Shown one piece after another: positions 7,446 through 16,138 of a stretch of DNA of 64,000 nt. The DNA comes from JBCBKU01 sp038521345 (lineage in GTDB: Bacteria > Pseudomonadota > Alphaproteobacteria > Rhodobacterales > Rhodobacteraceae), in the NCBI GenBank assembly GCA_038521345.1, contig JBCBKU010000005.1, forward strand, positions 109,503 through 173,502, written 5' to 3'. Below the pieces are notes generated by a model. The model was not told where the DNA came from. It worked only from the letters and a program-made list of their open reading frames with translations, and searched no databases. The position numbers were made by a program, and so were the translations under genes. Each line of letters opens with the position of its first letter. Within the stretch, counting starts at the first letter, position 1.

Positions 7446-9465
7446 GGCCGATTGGCCCGGTCTCGCCGGCAAGGCGTGCCTCATAGACCGTAACGCTTTC
7501 AAGAACGCGCATCGCATAGTTCCGGGTCTCGCGGAACGGAATGTGCTCGATCCAATCAATCGCATCAATCTCCGGACGCCGGGGGTCTCCGCGTTCGCGC
7601 ATCCAGCGTTCCGGTCGACTGGGTCCTGCATTGTATGCGGCCGCGACAAGAAGAATGTCCTGATCAAACCGCTCCAAGAGTTCGTCGAGATAGGCGGTTC
7701 CGATCCGCGCATTGTAGACCGGGTCCTTGACGAGACGGTCTCGTGAGTAGGACAGACCTATCTTGCCGGCCACTTCTCGCGCCGTCGCTGGCATGATCTG
7801 CATCAGACCCCGGGCCCCCACCCCACTCATTGCGCCGGGGTCGAATTCGCTTTCGCGCCGCGCGATCGACAATGCGAGGGCATCCGAAACGGGCATGTTG
7901 TCTACCCCGAGATCCACGATTGGGAAATAAGCGCGAGGCAACACGATGCCGTCTCCAGCGGCACTTTTTGCCACCATCAGCGCCACATGCGGTTCATCTA
8001 CGCCAAGAAGATATCGACTTAGGCTGCCAACCCCTTCCGCGTTGAGGCCCTCTGCCAGATGAATGAAAAAACGTTCCGCGAGTTGGCGTTCCTCGATGTC
8101 CAAAAGATGTTCGGCGATGCGAAAGACCGAGCTTTTTCGATAGGGTGCTGCTTCGTGCGGTGGAAATGAGTGCGCACCGGTAAGCGTTGGATCCATCGGT
8201 AGACCCGCTTTCTCGGCTGCCAATTGACCGTAGAAACTGGTTTGAAACTGACCGCCAAGCGCATAGGCCGCACGCGCCGCAAGCGGCTCATCCAAAGTTT
8301 CAAGTGCGCGCCCTTCCCAATAGCCCGCGCGGCCAAGGCTGATCGGCGTAGACACCGCGTTGCGGAATTGGCGGAAGTGGACCAATGCGGTCTTCGCATC
8401 CTCGTGATGCGTAAGCGCAATATATCCCGCTAACCATTCGAGGTCGGCGTAGTTCGATCCGCCTTCCAAACCGTGATTGGCTGCAAGTGCATAGGCCGTT
8501 TTCGTATCGCCCTGCCGCATCGACCAGCGCGCGAGGATTCGGCGCCAATTTGCCCAATAGCTGGGTTCTCCTAAGGCCGCAGCGTTACCCTGGCGATCAG
8601 CAAGGATCTCAACAGCACCGGCATTCATGCCCTTCCGGGCGCGCCACTGGAATCGTTCGAATGCCAGCCCAGGATGATCGGCGAGGTTGTCGGGCACCGC
8701 CTTGATCAGCGCGTCCACACCCGATCTGTTGTGGCGCAGTCCAAGGCGGGCTTCGCCCAGCGCCCGCCAGTCCGATCCAACTCGATCGAACATCCGGCGA
8801 GCCTGAGCTTCCTCTCCCCGCCAGAGCAACATGTCGAGCCGGTCCTCGTGGTGGTCGGCCAGAAGCGAGCCATACACCCGCAAAAGCCGGGCTTCGTCGC
8901 TCGCCGAAAGAGCCTGGCTAACCCACGCAAGCACTGCCTGAGCTTCGGCATCACCCGACCGGCCGAGACGCTCATACGCTGTCGACAGGGTCACGGACCC
9001 ACGACCTGTCTGCGGCGGGGTCGCCTCGAAGAACGCAACAATCTCTTCCGGCTCTGCCCGACCCTCGAGCGCCGCCTCGCTTCTTCGCAGTAAAAGCCGC
9101 AGTCCGGGCCAATCGGGTCGGCGAGCCAAGAACGAGCGCACATCCTCTCGCGTACCACGGCCTTCGCGTAAGCGGTGCCACTCTACCAGGTCGCGCGCCT
9201 CGGGACCGGCCTCCTCGGCAAGGGTCAAAGCGCTGGACCACGCGCCATCCCGCATTGCTTCGAGCGCCGCGGCCAAGGCGCGGCTTTCGGGCATAGCAGG
9301 AAGCGTGCGCGGGGCCGGCGGCTCGGTCGCGCGGGGCGCAGACGCAACAAGGGCCGCTTTGCTTCGCGACTGCGTCTCAGTCTGTGCTTCGGCTGTTGCT
9401 GCCAAAGCCACCAAACATGCAGCCAAAAGGCCACGGGCGGTCCTGAACTTACATGCGCGATTCAT
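7387..9465 (-). CDS. slt: Soluble lytic murein transglycosylase (Slt70 type)
   Basis: A periplasmic enzyme cleaving the MurNAc-GlcNAc bond of peptidoglycan to 1,6-anhydro products. The signal peptide is MNRACKFRTARGLLAACLVALAATAEA written here as a basic start, a hydrophobic core and an AEA cleavage site. A long alpha-helical superhelix of TPR-like repeats fills the middle. The C-terminal SLT domain has the catalytic glutamate in SIARRESEFDPGA, then GARGLMQIMPATA and the AAYNAGPSR motif. I start at ATG 9465 (692 residues), because the upstream in-frame TTG would add 17 residues ahead of a complete signal peptide. It is divergent from dapA and overlaps the convergent transporter by 59 bases. 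Confidence 0.93.
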   Translation of the reverse strand: MNRACKFRTARGLLAACLVALAATAEAQTETQSRSKAALVASAPRATEPPAPRTLPAMPESRALAAALEAMRDGAWSSALTLAEEAGPEARDLVEWHRLREGRGTREDVRSFLARRPDWPGLRLLLRRSEAALEGRAEPEEIVAFFEATPPQTGRGSVTLSTAYERLGRSGDAEAQAVLAWVSQALSASDEARLLRVYGSLLADHHEDRLDMLLWRGEEAQARRMFDRVGSDWRALGEARLGLRHNRSGVDALIKAVPDNLADHPGLAFERFQWRARKGMNAGAVEILADRQGNAAALGEPSYWANWRRILARWSMRQGDTKTAYALAANHGLEGGSNYADLEWLAGYIALTHHEDAKTALVHFRQFRNAVSTPISLGRAGYWEGRALETLDEPLAARAAYALGGQFQTSFYGQLAAEKAGLPMDPTLTGAHSFPPHEAAPYRKSSVFRIAEHLLDIEERQLAERFFIHLAEGLNAEGVGSLSRYLLGVDEPHVALMVAKSAAGDGIVLPRAYFPIVDLGVDNMPVSDALALSIARRESEFDPGAMSGVGARGLMQIMPATAREVAGKIGLSYSRDRLVKDPVYNARIGTAYLDELLERFDQDILLVAAAYNAGPSRPERWMRERGDPRRPEIDAIDWIEHIPFRETRNYAMRVLESVTVYEARLAGETGPIGLTERLGGVVSPPTASRATQ

Positions 9466-9554
9466 CAACGTGACCCTAGGCTCCCCGGGACAAGCGGCTA
9501 CACACAAACTTGGCAATGGTAAGGCACGCCGCTAGTGTCCGTCGCGACGTGTGA

Positions 9555-9574
9555 CCAAGCCCTAAAGAGCTTGG
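9555..9574 (+). other. Small hairpin in the dapA leader
   Basis: A perfect 6-base stem (CCAAGC / GCTTGG) with an 8-base loop ends about 18 bases before the dapA start codon, just ahead of the purine-rich ribosome site. A second palindrome, CGTCGCGACG, lies at 9540-9549. No U tract follows, so it is not a standard terminator. It may only be chance or influence dapA translation; no known riboswitch architecture was recognised. Confidence 0.3.
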
Positions 9575-9592
9575 AGAAAAAAGGAAGTCAAA

Positions 9593-10468
9593 ATGGTGAT
9601 AGCGGGGTCGATCCCGGCGATGGTGACGCCGATGCGAGACGGTGCACTCGATCTCGCTGCCCTTGAAGCACTTGTCGAGTGGCAGATCGCCGAAGGCTCG
9701 ACTGGGCTTGTGCCTGTTGGCACGACCGGTGAAAGCCCGACACTTAGCCATGAGGAGCATGGTCAGGTGGTTGAGACGGTCGTCAGAGTTGCCGCGGGGC
9801 GGGTCCCGGTGATTGCCGGTACCGGATCGAACAGCACGGAAGAGGGCATCCGCCTGATCCGCCATGCCGAGGACGTCGGCGCAGATGTGGCCTTGGTGGT
9901 AACGCCTTACTATAACAAACCGACGCAGGCGGGACTTATCGCGCACTACACCGCCATGCACGACAGCGCGACTATCCCCATCATCATCTACAACATACCG
10001 GGCCGTTCGGTCATCGACATGACACCCGAGACGATGGGAACACTGTCCCATTTGCCGCGGATAATCGGGGTAAAAGACGCGACCGGAGATGTGGTCCGAG
10101 TATCCGAGCAGCGCGCAACCTGCGGATCGCACTTCGTGCAGCTCTCGGGTGAGGATGCTTCGGCACTGGGATTCAATTCTCATGGAGGTCGTGGATGCAT
10201 CTCGGTGACGGCGAACGTGGCCCCGGGTCTCTGCGCCGCGTTTCAAGCCAAGACACTTGAGGGGGACTACGCTGGGGCTTTGGCGCTGCAGGACAGGCTT
10301 ATGCCGCTACATCGGGCACTCTTCCTCGAGCCCGGGCTGGTGGGCGCCAAATACGCCCTCTCCAAGCTTGGGCGCTGCGCCGCGGACGTCAGGCTGCCGC
10401 TTTTGCCCGCCGGCGAGGCGACACGGAAAGAGATCGACGCTGCCATGGCACATGCGGGCTTGATCTGA
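9593..10468 (+). CDS. dapA: 4-hydroxy-tetrahydrodipicolinate synthase
   Basis: DapA condenses pyruvate with aspartate semialdehyde, the first committed step to meso-diaminopimelate and lysine. The 291-residue TIM barrel carries the family motifs GLVPVGTTGESPTL and TPYYNKPTQ. The Schiff-base lysine is Lys161 in IGVKDATGD and the proton-relay tyrosine is Tyr133 in IIYNIPGRS, the same numbers as in E. coli. An AAGGAAG ribosome site precedes the ATG. It is divergent from the lytic transglycosylase gene, which like DAP concerns peptidoglycan, but they do not share an operon. Downstream lies a convergent ion channel gene. Confidence 0.96.
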   Translation: MVIAGSIPAMVTPMRDGALDLAALEALVEWQIAEGSTGLVPVGTTGESPTLSHEEHGQVVETVVRVAAGRVPVIAGTGSNSTEEGIRLIRHAEDVGADVALVVTPYYNKPTQAGLIAHYTAMHDSATIPIIIYNIPGRSVIDMTPETMGTLSHLPRIIGVKDATGDVVRVSEQRATCGSHFVQLSGEDASALGFNSHGGRGCISVTANVAPGLCAAFQAKTLEGDYAGALALQDRLMPLHRALFLEPGLVGAKYALSKLGRCAADVRLPLLPAGEATRKEIDAAMAHAGLI

Positions 10469-10511
10469 GGCTTGGCGCGCGGAAACGACGCTCTCCGTCG
10501 ACAAGTCTTTT

Positions 10512-10961
10512 TCAGACCGGCGGCGTTCCGCGTTGACGAAGACGTGTCTCGCGCAGAGTCTCCACGAGCATTGCTGTCATCAAGCCAAAGAGCAAAAGCC
10601 CGTTCGCCGCTGACAGCCCGCCCAATAGCCGCCACTCGATCGGCAACAACACATCCCCAAAGCCAAGCGTCGTAAACGCGACCAGCGAGAAGTAGACCGA
10701 CGCCTCGAACGTGCTGAAGATACCCAGAGCATAGAGGGTGACCGCCCAGATCCACACCGCGGCGGTCAACATCGCGACCGTGACCAACAGGGCAAAGGTT
10801 AAGACCAGCATTAGCTTTGGTCCGTGCGGTGGGCGGCGCAGCACCGGACGAAGCCGGTCAAGTCCCTGCACCAGCACAAACCAAAACCCGGCAGCAACCA
10901 CGCTTGTCGCGACGATCAGAATCGATCCCAAAAGAAGTTGGGTCAGCATGGTGCGGATCAT
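10512..10961 (-). CDS. Two-TM potassium-channel-like membrane protein
   Basis: The 149-residue protein has an N-terminal membrane helix, a second helix (LMLVLTFALLVTVAMLTAAV), a pore loop with the selectivity-filter motif TTLGFGD at residues 97-103 and a final helix (GGLSAANGLLLFGLMTAML). This matches the Ion_trans_2 / two-pore-helix potassium channel family, where the canonical filter is TxGYGD; GFGD is a frequent variant. There is no cytoplasmic RCK/TrkA domain, so gating is not obvious. It sits convergently against dapA and divergently from smpB. Ion selectivity for potassium is inferred from the filter only. Confidence 0.8.
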   Translation of the reverse strand: MIRTMLTQLLLGSILIVATSVVAAGFWFVLVQGLDRLRPVLRRPPHGPKLMLVLTFALLVTVAMLTAAVWIWAVTLYALGIFSTFEASVYFSLVAFTTLGFGDVLLPIEWRLLGGLSAANGLLLFGLMTAMLVETLRETRLRQRGTPPV

Positions 10962-11029
10962 CGCCCCCGGTTGTAGAACGTCAAGTCAGCCCTTGAACGG
11001 ACGCGCGCGCGGTGCCACTTGAGCCACCC

Positions 11030-11506
11030 ATGGCCAAACCCAATGACAACCCGAACTACAAGGTCGTCGCCGAGAACCGGCGCGCACGTTTCGATTATGC
11101 GATCGAAGACGACCTTGAATGCGGCATCATGCTCATGGGATCCGAGGTGAAGTCGCTTCGCGACGGGCAGGCAAACATCGCGGAAAGCTACGCCGCGGTC
11201 GAGAACGGCGAGTTGTGGCTCGTGAACGCTTACATCGCGCCATATGATCAAGCCAAAACATGGGGGCACGAAGACCGACGGCGACGCAAGCTTCTGGTCA
11301 GTCGAAAAGAGCTCGCGGACCTCTGGAACGCCACCCAGCGCAAGGGCATGACCCTTGTGCCACTGGTCTTTTACTTCAACCACCGCGGCATCGCGAAGCT
11401 CAAAATCGGGATCGCGAAGGGCAAGAAAACGGCCGATAAGCGCGAAACGCAGGCCAAGCGCGACTGGAACCGCCAAAAGGCTCGGCTTCTCAAGGATCAC
11501 GGGTAA
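11030..11506 (+). CDS. smpB: SsrA-binding protein SmpB
   Basis: SmpB binds tmRNA and brings it to stalled ribosomes for trans-translation. The 158-residue product begins MAKPNDNPNYKVVAENRRA, followed by the beta-barrel segment GIMLMGSEVKSLRDGQANI and the basic C-terminal tail KRETQAKRDWNRQKARLL, all standard for the family. I choose ATG 11030; an upstream GTG at 11012 would add six residues with no family support. No tmRNA gene is seen in the window. A glycine-rich membrane protein gene follows after 119 bases. Confidence 0.97.
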   Translation: MAKPNDNPNYKVVAENRRARFDYAIEDDLECGIMLMGSEVKSLRDGQANIAESYAAVENGELWLVNAYIAPYDQAKTWGHEDRRRRKLLVSRKELADLWNATQRKGMTLVPLVFYFNHRGIAKLKIGIAKGKKTADKRETQAKRDWNRQKARLLKDHG

Positions 11507-11625
11507 AGGGGCACCGCCATTCCCCGTGGATTCCACAAACCAACTTAGTAAAGACAGCGTTCACCGAGAAAAGGGGCGCTGCTTCGGTTGTTTGGTCTTC
11601 GCGCCCCACATGGGAAGGAATACCA

Positions 11626-11907
11626 ATGGAACTCATTATCAGTCTTATTTCGGGCGCCGTTGGCGGCAACATCGCGGGCGCGCTCTTCAAGAACATCAAT
11701 CAGGGCACGCTGATCAACTCGATCTCCGGGATTGTTGGCGGCGGCTTGGGCGGCACCATTCTTTCGATGATTGGGGCCGGCGGAGTGGCGGAGGCTGCAG
11801 GCGGCTTGGACATCGCATCGATCCTTTCTTCCGTCGCGACAGGCGGTGTCGGCGGGGGTGTGGTTATGGCAATTGTCGGGGCAATCCGCGGCGCCATGAA
11901 CAAGTAA
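11626..11907 (+). CDS. Glycine-rich small membrane protein
   Basis: This 93-residue protein is almost entirely hydrophobic with dense glycine-zipper patterns: GAVGGNIAGALF, GIVGGGLGGTIL, GGVGGGVVMAIVGAIRGA. About three membrane-prone segments can be drawn. There is a good ribosome site (AAGGAA) nine bases before the ATG. Charged residues are nearly absent apart from a few Lys/Asp/Glu. I have seen similar unnamed proteins in Rhodobacteraceae, but no function is known to me. Glycine zippers favour helix packing or oligomeric membrane assemblies, so a structural or pore-like role is possible but unproven. A strong hairpin lies 12 bases after its stop. Confidence 0.75.
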   Translation: MELIISLISGAVGGNIAGALFKNINQGTLINSISGIVGGGLGGTILSMIGAGGVAEAAGGLDIASILSSVATGGVGGGVVMAIVGAIRGAMNK

Positions 11908-11919
11908 CAACCGCGGCGT

Positions 11920-11944
11920 GGGCTGGCCCTGACGGGACCGGCCC
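11920..11944 (+). terminator. Strong hairpin after the glycine-rich gene, possible terminator
   Basis: A 10-base stem with one wobble pair and one bulged A (GGGCTGGCCC, loop TGAC, GGGACCGGCCC) lies between the stop of the small membrane protein gene and the sseA start. Only two T bases follow, so intrinsic termination would be weak; it may instead be a 3' stabilising structure. Confidence 0.35.
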
Positions 11945-12010
11945 TTGAAAGCACGAGCAACGAGGGCTACGCAGGCTGAGTTTTCGCGTCCTGTGACCCG
12001 TAGTCTGCCC

Positions 12011-12862
12011 ATGCTCCAAGATGATCCGACGCGCCTTGTCTCGACCAACTGGCTGGCCGCGCATCTCGCCGATCCCGATCTTCGCGTCTTAGACGCGAGC
12101 TGGTATCTTCCTGATGCCTCTCGTGACCCGCGCGCAGAATACAACGCGGCGCACATTCCCGGAGCCCGCTTTTTCGATATAGACGAGATATCGGACCATC
12201 GCTCCGAGCTGCCGCACACCGTTCCGCCCGTCGAGAAATTCATGAGCCGCATGCGCGCCATGGGCGTGGGCGACGGTCATCAGATCGTTGTCTATGATGG
12301 CGCTGGCCTGTTTTCTGCTGCTCGCGTCTGGTGGTTGTTCAAATTGATGGGCAAACGAGATGTCGCCGTACTCGACGGTGGGTTTCCAAAGTGGCGGGTC
12401 GAGAACCGGCCGATTGAGGATCTTCCGCCTGTTGTCCGTGACCGCCACATGACCGTGACTCGGCAAAACGACCTTGTACGCGATGTGACCCAAGTGGCCG
12501 CGGCATCAAAGCTAGCCGATGTACAGATCGTTGATGCACGGTCTCCGGCGCGGTTCCGAGGGGACGAACCGGAACCTCGGCCCGGCCTAAGGGCCGGACA
12601 TATTCCGGGATCGAAGAATGTGCACTACGCAACCTTGTTGGCGGATGATGGTACTTTGAAGTCCGCCACTGAGTTGCGCACGATGTTCGAATCCGCCGGC
12701 GTAGATCTTTCCAAGCCGGTCATTACCACCTGCGGATCCGGTGTGACTGCGGCGATCCTTTTTCTGGCGCTCGAGATTCTCGGGCACGATCAAGTCTCGC
12801 TCTATGACGGGTCCTGGGCCGAGTGGGGCCGGTATCCCGACCTGAAGGTCGAGGCCGGATGA
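12011..12862 (+). CDS. sseA: 3-mercaptopyruvate sulfurtransferase
   Basis: A two-domain rhodanese of 283 residues, close to the 281 of E. coli SseA. It transfers sulfur from 3-mercaptopyruvate (or thiosulfate) to cyanide or thiol acceptors. The N-terminal inactive domain contains the AAHIPGARFFDIDEISD signature. The C-terminal catalytic domain has RAGHIPGSKNVHY and the active-site loop CGSGVTA with Cys241; the CG[S/T]GVT loop is the mercaptopyruvate-type sequence rather than the CRKGVT loop of thiosulfate rhodaneses. I start at ATG 12011; the frame is open further up to a TTG with no family support. Its stop overlaps the start of the GNAT gene (ATGA). Confidence 0.93.
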   Translation: MLQDDPTRLVSTNWLAAHLADPDLRVLDASWYLPDASRDPRAEYNAAHIPGARFFDIDEISDHRSELPHTVPPVEKFMSRMRAMGVGDGHQIVVYDGAGLFSAARVWWLFKLMGKRDVAVLDGGFPKWRVENRPIEDLPPVVRDRHMTVTRQNDLVRDVTQVAAASKLADVQIVDARSPARFRGDEPEPRPGLRAGHIPGSKNVHYATLLADDGTLKSATELRTMFESAGVDLSKPVITTCGSGVTAAILFLALEILGHDQVSLYDGSWAEWGRYPDLKVEAG

Positions 12863-13425
12863 GCATTCAACCCGCAGGAACCAAGCTTGAGTACACGGTC
12901 ACCTATCTCGAGATGACTCACCATCCGCGCTATCCTTGGCCGGTCATGCCGGTCGGGTTCCCGGGCAATCTGGTCCGCGCAGAGCGTCCGCCGGACTGGT
13001 ATTTTCTGTCGCTCTACGATGCCGTTGGGCGGGACTATGCTTGGGAGGACATGCATTCCGAACCTCCCGGCGCCGTGGCGGACTGGCTTGCCGATCCCAA
13101 GACCTCGCTCTGGACCCTTCTGGCTCATGGTTGGCCGCAGGGCTTTTTTGTCATCGACGCTCGGGAAGCAGGGCGGAGCGACCTGTCGTATTTTGGACTG
13201 GTCCCCGAAGCCGTCGGCAAGGGCGTAGGACGGTTTCTACTTCAAACCGCCATTCTCACTGGCTGGAGCGAGGAGGGAACCGAGAAGGTGACGGTTAACA
13301 CTTGCACACTCGACCATCCCCGTGCGCTCGGCCTGTATCAATGGGCCGGATTTGATCCGGTCCGGCGAGAAACCCTCACTCGCGTCTTGACCCGCCCCCG
13401 GGACTTGTCCCGCATTCCCGACTAA
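12859..13425 (+). CDS. GNAT family N-acetyltransferase
   Basis: A 188-residue acetyl-CoA-dependent acyltransferase. The acetyl-CoA binding region is VPEAVGKGVGRFLLQTAI, matching motif A of the GNAT fold, followed by VNTCTLDHPRALGLYQWAGF, the typical fourth strand and helix. The ATG overlaps the sseA stop (ATGA), implying coupled translation. The N-terminal segment TYLEMTHHPRYPWPVMPVG is rich in aromatic and proline residues and is characteristic of a conserved alphaproteobacterial subgroup. The acceptor substrate is unknown. An aminotransferase gene follows 23 bases downstream and may be in the same operon. Confidence 0.85.
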   Translation: MSIQPAGTKLEYTVTYLEMTHHPRYPWPVMPVGFPGNLVRAERPPDWYFLSLYDAVGRDYAWEDMHSEPPGAVADWLADPKTSLWTLLAHGWPQGFFVIDAREAGRSDLSYFGLVPEAVGKGVGRFLLQTAILTGWSEEGTEKVTVNTCTLDHPRALGLYQWAGFDPVRRETLTRVLTRPRDLSRIPD

Positions 13426-13448
13426 ACCCAGCCGCTCGAGGAGCCGTC

Positions 13449-14630
13449 ATGTTTGAATCTCTGACACCGCAGCCCGCCGACAAGATCCTCGAAATCATGA
13501 CGCTTTATCGCGAGGACCCGCGCAGTCAGAAGGTCGACCTCGGTGTTGGCGTCTACAAGAATTCAGAGGGCCAGACACCTGTCATGCGCGCCGTACGCGA
13601 GGCCGAGCGGCGCCTTTGGGACGCAGAGACAACGAAGTCATACGTGAACCTTGTAGGGGACCCGGCCTTCTCAGAGGCGTTGCGCAAGTTGGTTCTGGGC
13701 CCGAACTTCGACGCCAGCCGCGTATCCGCCGCTGCGACACCGGGCGGGACCGGTGCCGTCCGTCTGGCGTTTGATCTGTTTCACATGGCCTCGCCAAAGG
13801 GGACGGTTTGGGTTTCGGATCCAACGTGGCCGAACCACCTCTCGATCCTAAAGTATCTTGGACTTTCCACTCGGCCCTACAGGTACTTCGACGCCGCAAC
13901 GCGCACGGCCGACATCGAGTCCATGCTTGCCGATCTTGCTGAGACCAAGGCCGGAGATCTCATTCTGCTGCACGGCTGCTGCCACAATCCCACCGGAGCC
14001 AACTTGTCAGGCGAGGACTGGGCACGGGTTACAGAGGTCCTGTCGAAGACAGGGGCGGTACCGATGATCGACATTGCCTATCAGGGGTTCGGAGATGGGC
14101 TCGATGCGGATGCGGCCGGCTTGCGCGAGATTGCCCGCAACATGCCGGAAGTCGTTCTCGCGGTGTCTTGTTCAAAGAACTTCGGCGTCTACCGTGAACG
14201 CGCCGGAGCGATCTTCGCAATCACTCCGCCCGAGCGTCAGGGCACTATGCAGGGCACGCTGTCCTATCTGAACCGTCAGACCTATTCATTCCCGCCGGAC
14301 CACGGTGCGCGCCTTGTCACCATGGTGCTAAACGATCCGGAGCTTAGGGCAGACTGGGAAGCCGAGCTCGCAGACATGCGAACGGGAATGCTGGATTTGC
14401 GCGCCGCACTTGCGGCCGAGTTGCGCCAACGCACGAACTCCGACCGTTTCGATTTTCTGGCCCATCATCGCGGGATGTTCTCACGCCTTGGAGCAACCCC
14501 CGACCAAGTGCATGCGATGCGCGAACAGAGCGGGATCTACATGACCGGCGATAGCCGGATGAATATCGCCGGGCTGAACGCATCCAACGTTCCCATCCTC
14601 GCAGAAGCCATTGTTGCCGCCGGCGTCTAG
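13449..14630 (+). CDS. Aromatic/aspartate class I aminotransferase
   Basis: A PLP-dependent class I aminotransferase of 393 residues in the AspC/TyrB subgroup, exchanging amino groups between aspartate, tyrosine or phenylalanine and 2-oxoglutarate. The PLP-binding lysine is Lys243 in SCSKNFGVYRER. Other family marks are LGVGVYKNSEGQTPV near the start, HGCCHNPTGANLS with the cofactor-contacting Asn, and DIAYQGFGDGLD. It follows the GNAT gene closely on the same strand. Whether it prefers aromatic or aspartate substrates cannot be settled by eye; annotation as tyrB or aspC would both be defensible. Confidence 0.92.
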   Translation: MFESLTPQPADKILEIMTLYREDPRSQKVDLGVGVYKNSEGQTPVMRAVREAERRLWDAETTKSYVNLVGDPAFSEALRKLVLGPNFDASRVSAAATPGGTGAVRLAFDLFHMASPKGTVWVSDPTWPNHLSILKYLGLSTRPYRYFDAATRTADIESMLADLAETKAGDLILLHGCCHNPTGANLSGEDWARVTEVLSKTGAVPMIDIAYQGFGDGLDADAAGLREIARNMPEVVLAVSCSKNFGVYRERAGAIFAITPPERQGTMQGTLSYLNRQTYSFPPDHGARLVTMVLNDPELRADWEAELADMRTGMLDLRAALAAELRQRTNSDRFDFLAHHRGMFSRLGATPDQVHAMREQSGIYMTGDSRMNIAGLNASNVPILAEAIVAAGV

Positions 14631-14689
14631 GCCACCGAGTGAAAAAAGGCGCGCCCTAGGCGCATCCTTTGTCCCTCGCCCATGGCGTG

Positions 14690-14713
14690 TCGCCGCGTCC
14701 TCGGCGCGGGCGA
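14690..14713 (+). terminator. Possible terminator of the aminotransferase gene
   Basis: An imperfect hairpin (TCGCCGCG ... CGCGGGCGA, one bulged base) followed by AAATTCTT lies 60 bases after the aminotransferase stop. The T tract is poor, so the call is weak. It sits upstream of the much stronger hairpin that ends the convergent amtB transcript. Confidence 0.3.
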
Positions 14714-14738
14714 AATTCTTATAAAGCCCTCAAGACAC

Positions 14739-14765
14739 AAAAAAACCCGGGCGCGCGCGCCCGGG
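14739..14765 (-). terminator. Intrinsic terminator of glnK-amtB
   Basis: On the minus strand the 20-base perfect palindrome CCCGGGCGCGCGCGCCCGGG (14746-14765) is followed directly by seven T residues. Allowing a four-base loop this gives an eight-pair all-GC stem plus U tract, an ideal Rho-independent terminator. It lies 30 bases beyond the amtB stop and faces the aminotransferase gene. Confidence 0.85.
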
Positions 14766-14795
14766 TCAAGTGTGAAAGGCTGATAGGAAGGGAGA

Positions 14796-16109
14796 TCAGC
14801 CTTTTGAGAAATCAGGGTAAGCTTCCATCCCCATTTCCGCAGTATCGAGACCGCTAATTTCGGCTTCCTCGCTGACGCGGATCCCAAGAACTGCTTTCAG
14901 GATGAACCAGATGATCAGCGAACCAACAAAGGTGAAGACACCGTAAGCTATGATCCCAGTGATCTGAGCACCGATCGTTGCGCTACCCGAGAAGGCCACT
15001 GCAATGGTGCCCCAGATGCCGGCAAACAGGTGAACCGGGATCGCGCCGACCACGTCGTCGATCTTGAGCTTGTCGAGAAGCGGCACCGTGACCACCACGA
15101 TCAGACCGCCAATAGCACCGATAAGCAGCGAACCAAAAAGCGAGGGCGCCAACGGCTCTGCGGTGATCGAAACGAGACCGGCCAGTGCACCGTTCAGGAT
15201 CATAGTCAGGTCGGGCTTCTTGTAGAGGATGTTGGTCAGAATGAGCGCTGCGACAGCACCCGATGCCGCGGCCATGTTGGTGTTTGCAAAGATCCGGCTG
15301 ACATCGGTGATATCTCCGACAGTACCTGCCGCAAGCTGCGAGCCGCCGTTGAAGCCGAACCAGCCGAGCCACAGAATGAACGTTCCGAGCGTAGCCAGGG
15401 CGAGGTTGGAGCCGGGCATCGGGTGAACCTGACCGTCCTTATACTTGCCAAGACGCGGACCCAGTACGATCGCACCGGCAAGTGCAGCCCAGCCACCGAC
15501 CGAGTGCACAATGGTCGAACCAGCGAAGTCCGAGAAACCCAACTCGGACAACCAGCCGCCACCCCACTGCCACGAGCCCGAAATCGGATACATGATGCCC
15601 GTCAGGATGATCACGAAGATCAGGAACGGCCAGAGTTTGATCCGCTCTGCCAGAGCACCCGAAACGATCGAAGCCGTCGCGGCAACGAACATGAGCTGGA
15701 AGAAGAAGTCCGAACCAACCGAGGCATAATCAAGAGCGGCATCGTCCGCGCCAAGACCCACCGGCTCAAGTACGGTCGGAACGAAGTTGGGCGCGAAATA
15801 CCCGTTGAAATCGCCGGGATACATCAGGTTGAAACCGACCAACCAGTACATGATCGCCGCGAGCGAGAAGAGCGCGACGTTCTTTGTAAGCTGCATGGTC
15901 ACGTTCTTGGACCGCACAAGGCCCGCTTCGAGCATGGCAAAACCAGCCGCCATCCAGAACACGAGAAAGCCGCCCACAAGAAAGAGCAGCGTGGTCATGA
16001 TGTACGGGCCGATCACATCGAAGCCCGGCGCAGCGTCATCCTGCGCAAAGCCCAGAGCCGGGATCGCGACGAGCGCGGCGGCAAGGGCAGTGATCTTAAA
16101 AAGGTTCAT
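14796..16109 (-). CDS. amtB: Ammonium transporter AmtB
   Basis: A 437-residue Amt/Mep/Rh-family channel that takes up ammonium across the inner membrane. A cleavable signal peptide (MNLFKITALAAALVAIPALGFAQ) precedes eleven membrane helices. The pore histidines fall in TIVHSVGGWAALAGA and IPVHLFAGIWGTIA, and the family signature is around FAGSTIVHSVGGW. It is 29 bases downstream of glnK, the standard glnK-amtB pair in which the P-II protein plugs the channel when nitrogen is ample. A strong terminator follows. Expression is expected to be nitrogen controlled through the shared promoter upstream of glnK. Confidence 0.96.
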   Translation of the reverse strand: MNLFKITALAAALVAIPALGFAQDDAAPGFDVIGPYIMTTLLFLVGGFLVFWMAAGFAMLEAGLVRSKNVTMQLTKNVALFSLAAIMYWLVGFNLMYPGDFNGYFAPNFVPTVLEPVGLGADDAALDYASVGSDFFFQLMFVAATASIVSGALAERIKLWPFLIFVIILTGIMYPISGSWQWGGGWLSELGFSDFAGSTIVHSVGGWAALAGAIVLGPRLGKYKDGQVHPMPGSNLALATLGTFILWLGWFGFNGGSQLAAGTVGDITDVSRIFANTNMAAASGAVAALILTNILYKKPDLTMILNGALAGLVSITAEPLAPSLFGSLLIGAIGGLIVVVTVPLLDKLKIDDVVGAIPVHLFAGIWGTIAVAFSGSATIGAQITGIIAYGVFTFVGSLIIWFILKAVLGIRVSEEAEISGLDTAEMGMEAYPDFSKG

Positions 16110-16138
16110 ATCCGTAGGGTCCCCTGAATTCTGGCCGG

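Noticed and set aside
15030..16127. Plus-strand frame of 365 codons opposite amtB
   Set aside because: It has no motif or start signal, whereas amtB has all eleven helices and pore histidines on the other strand.
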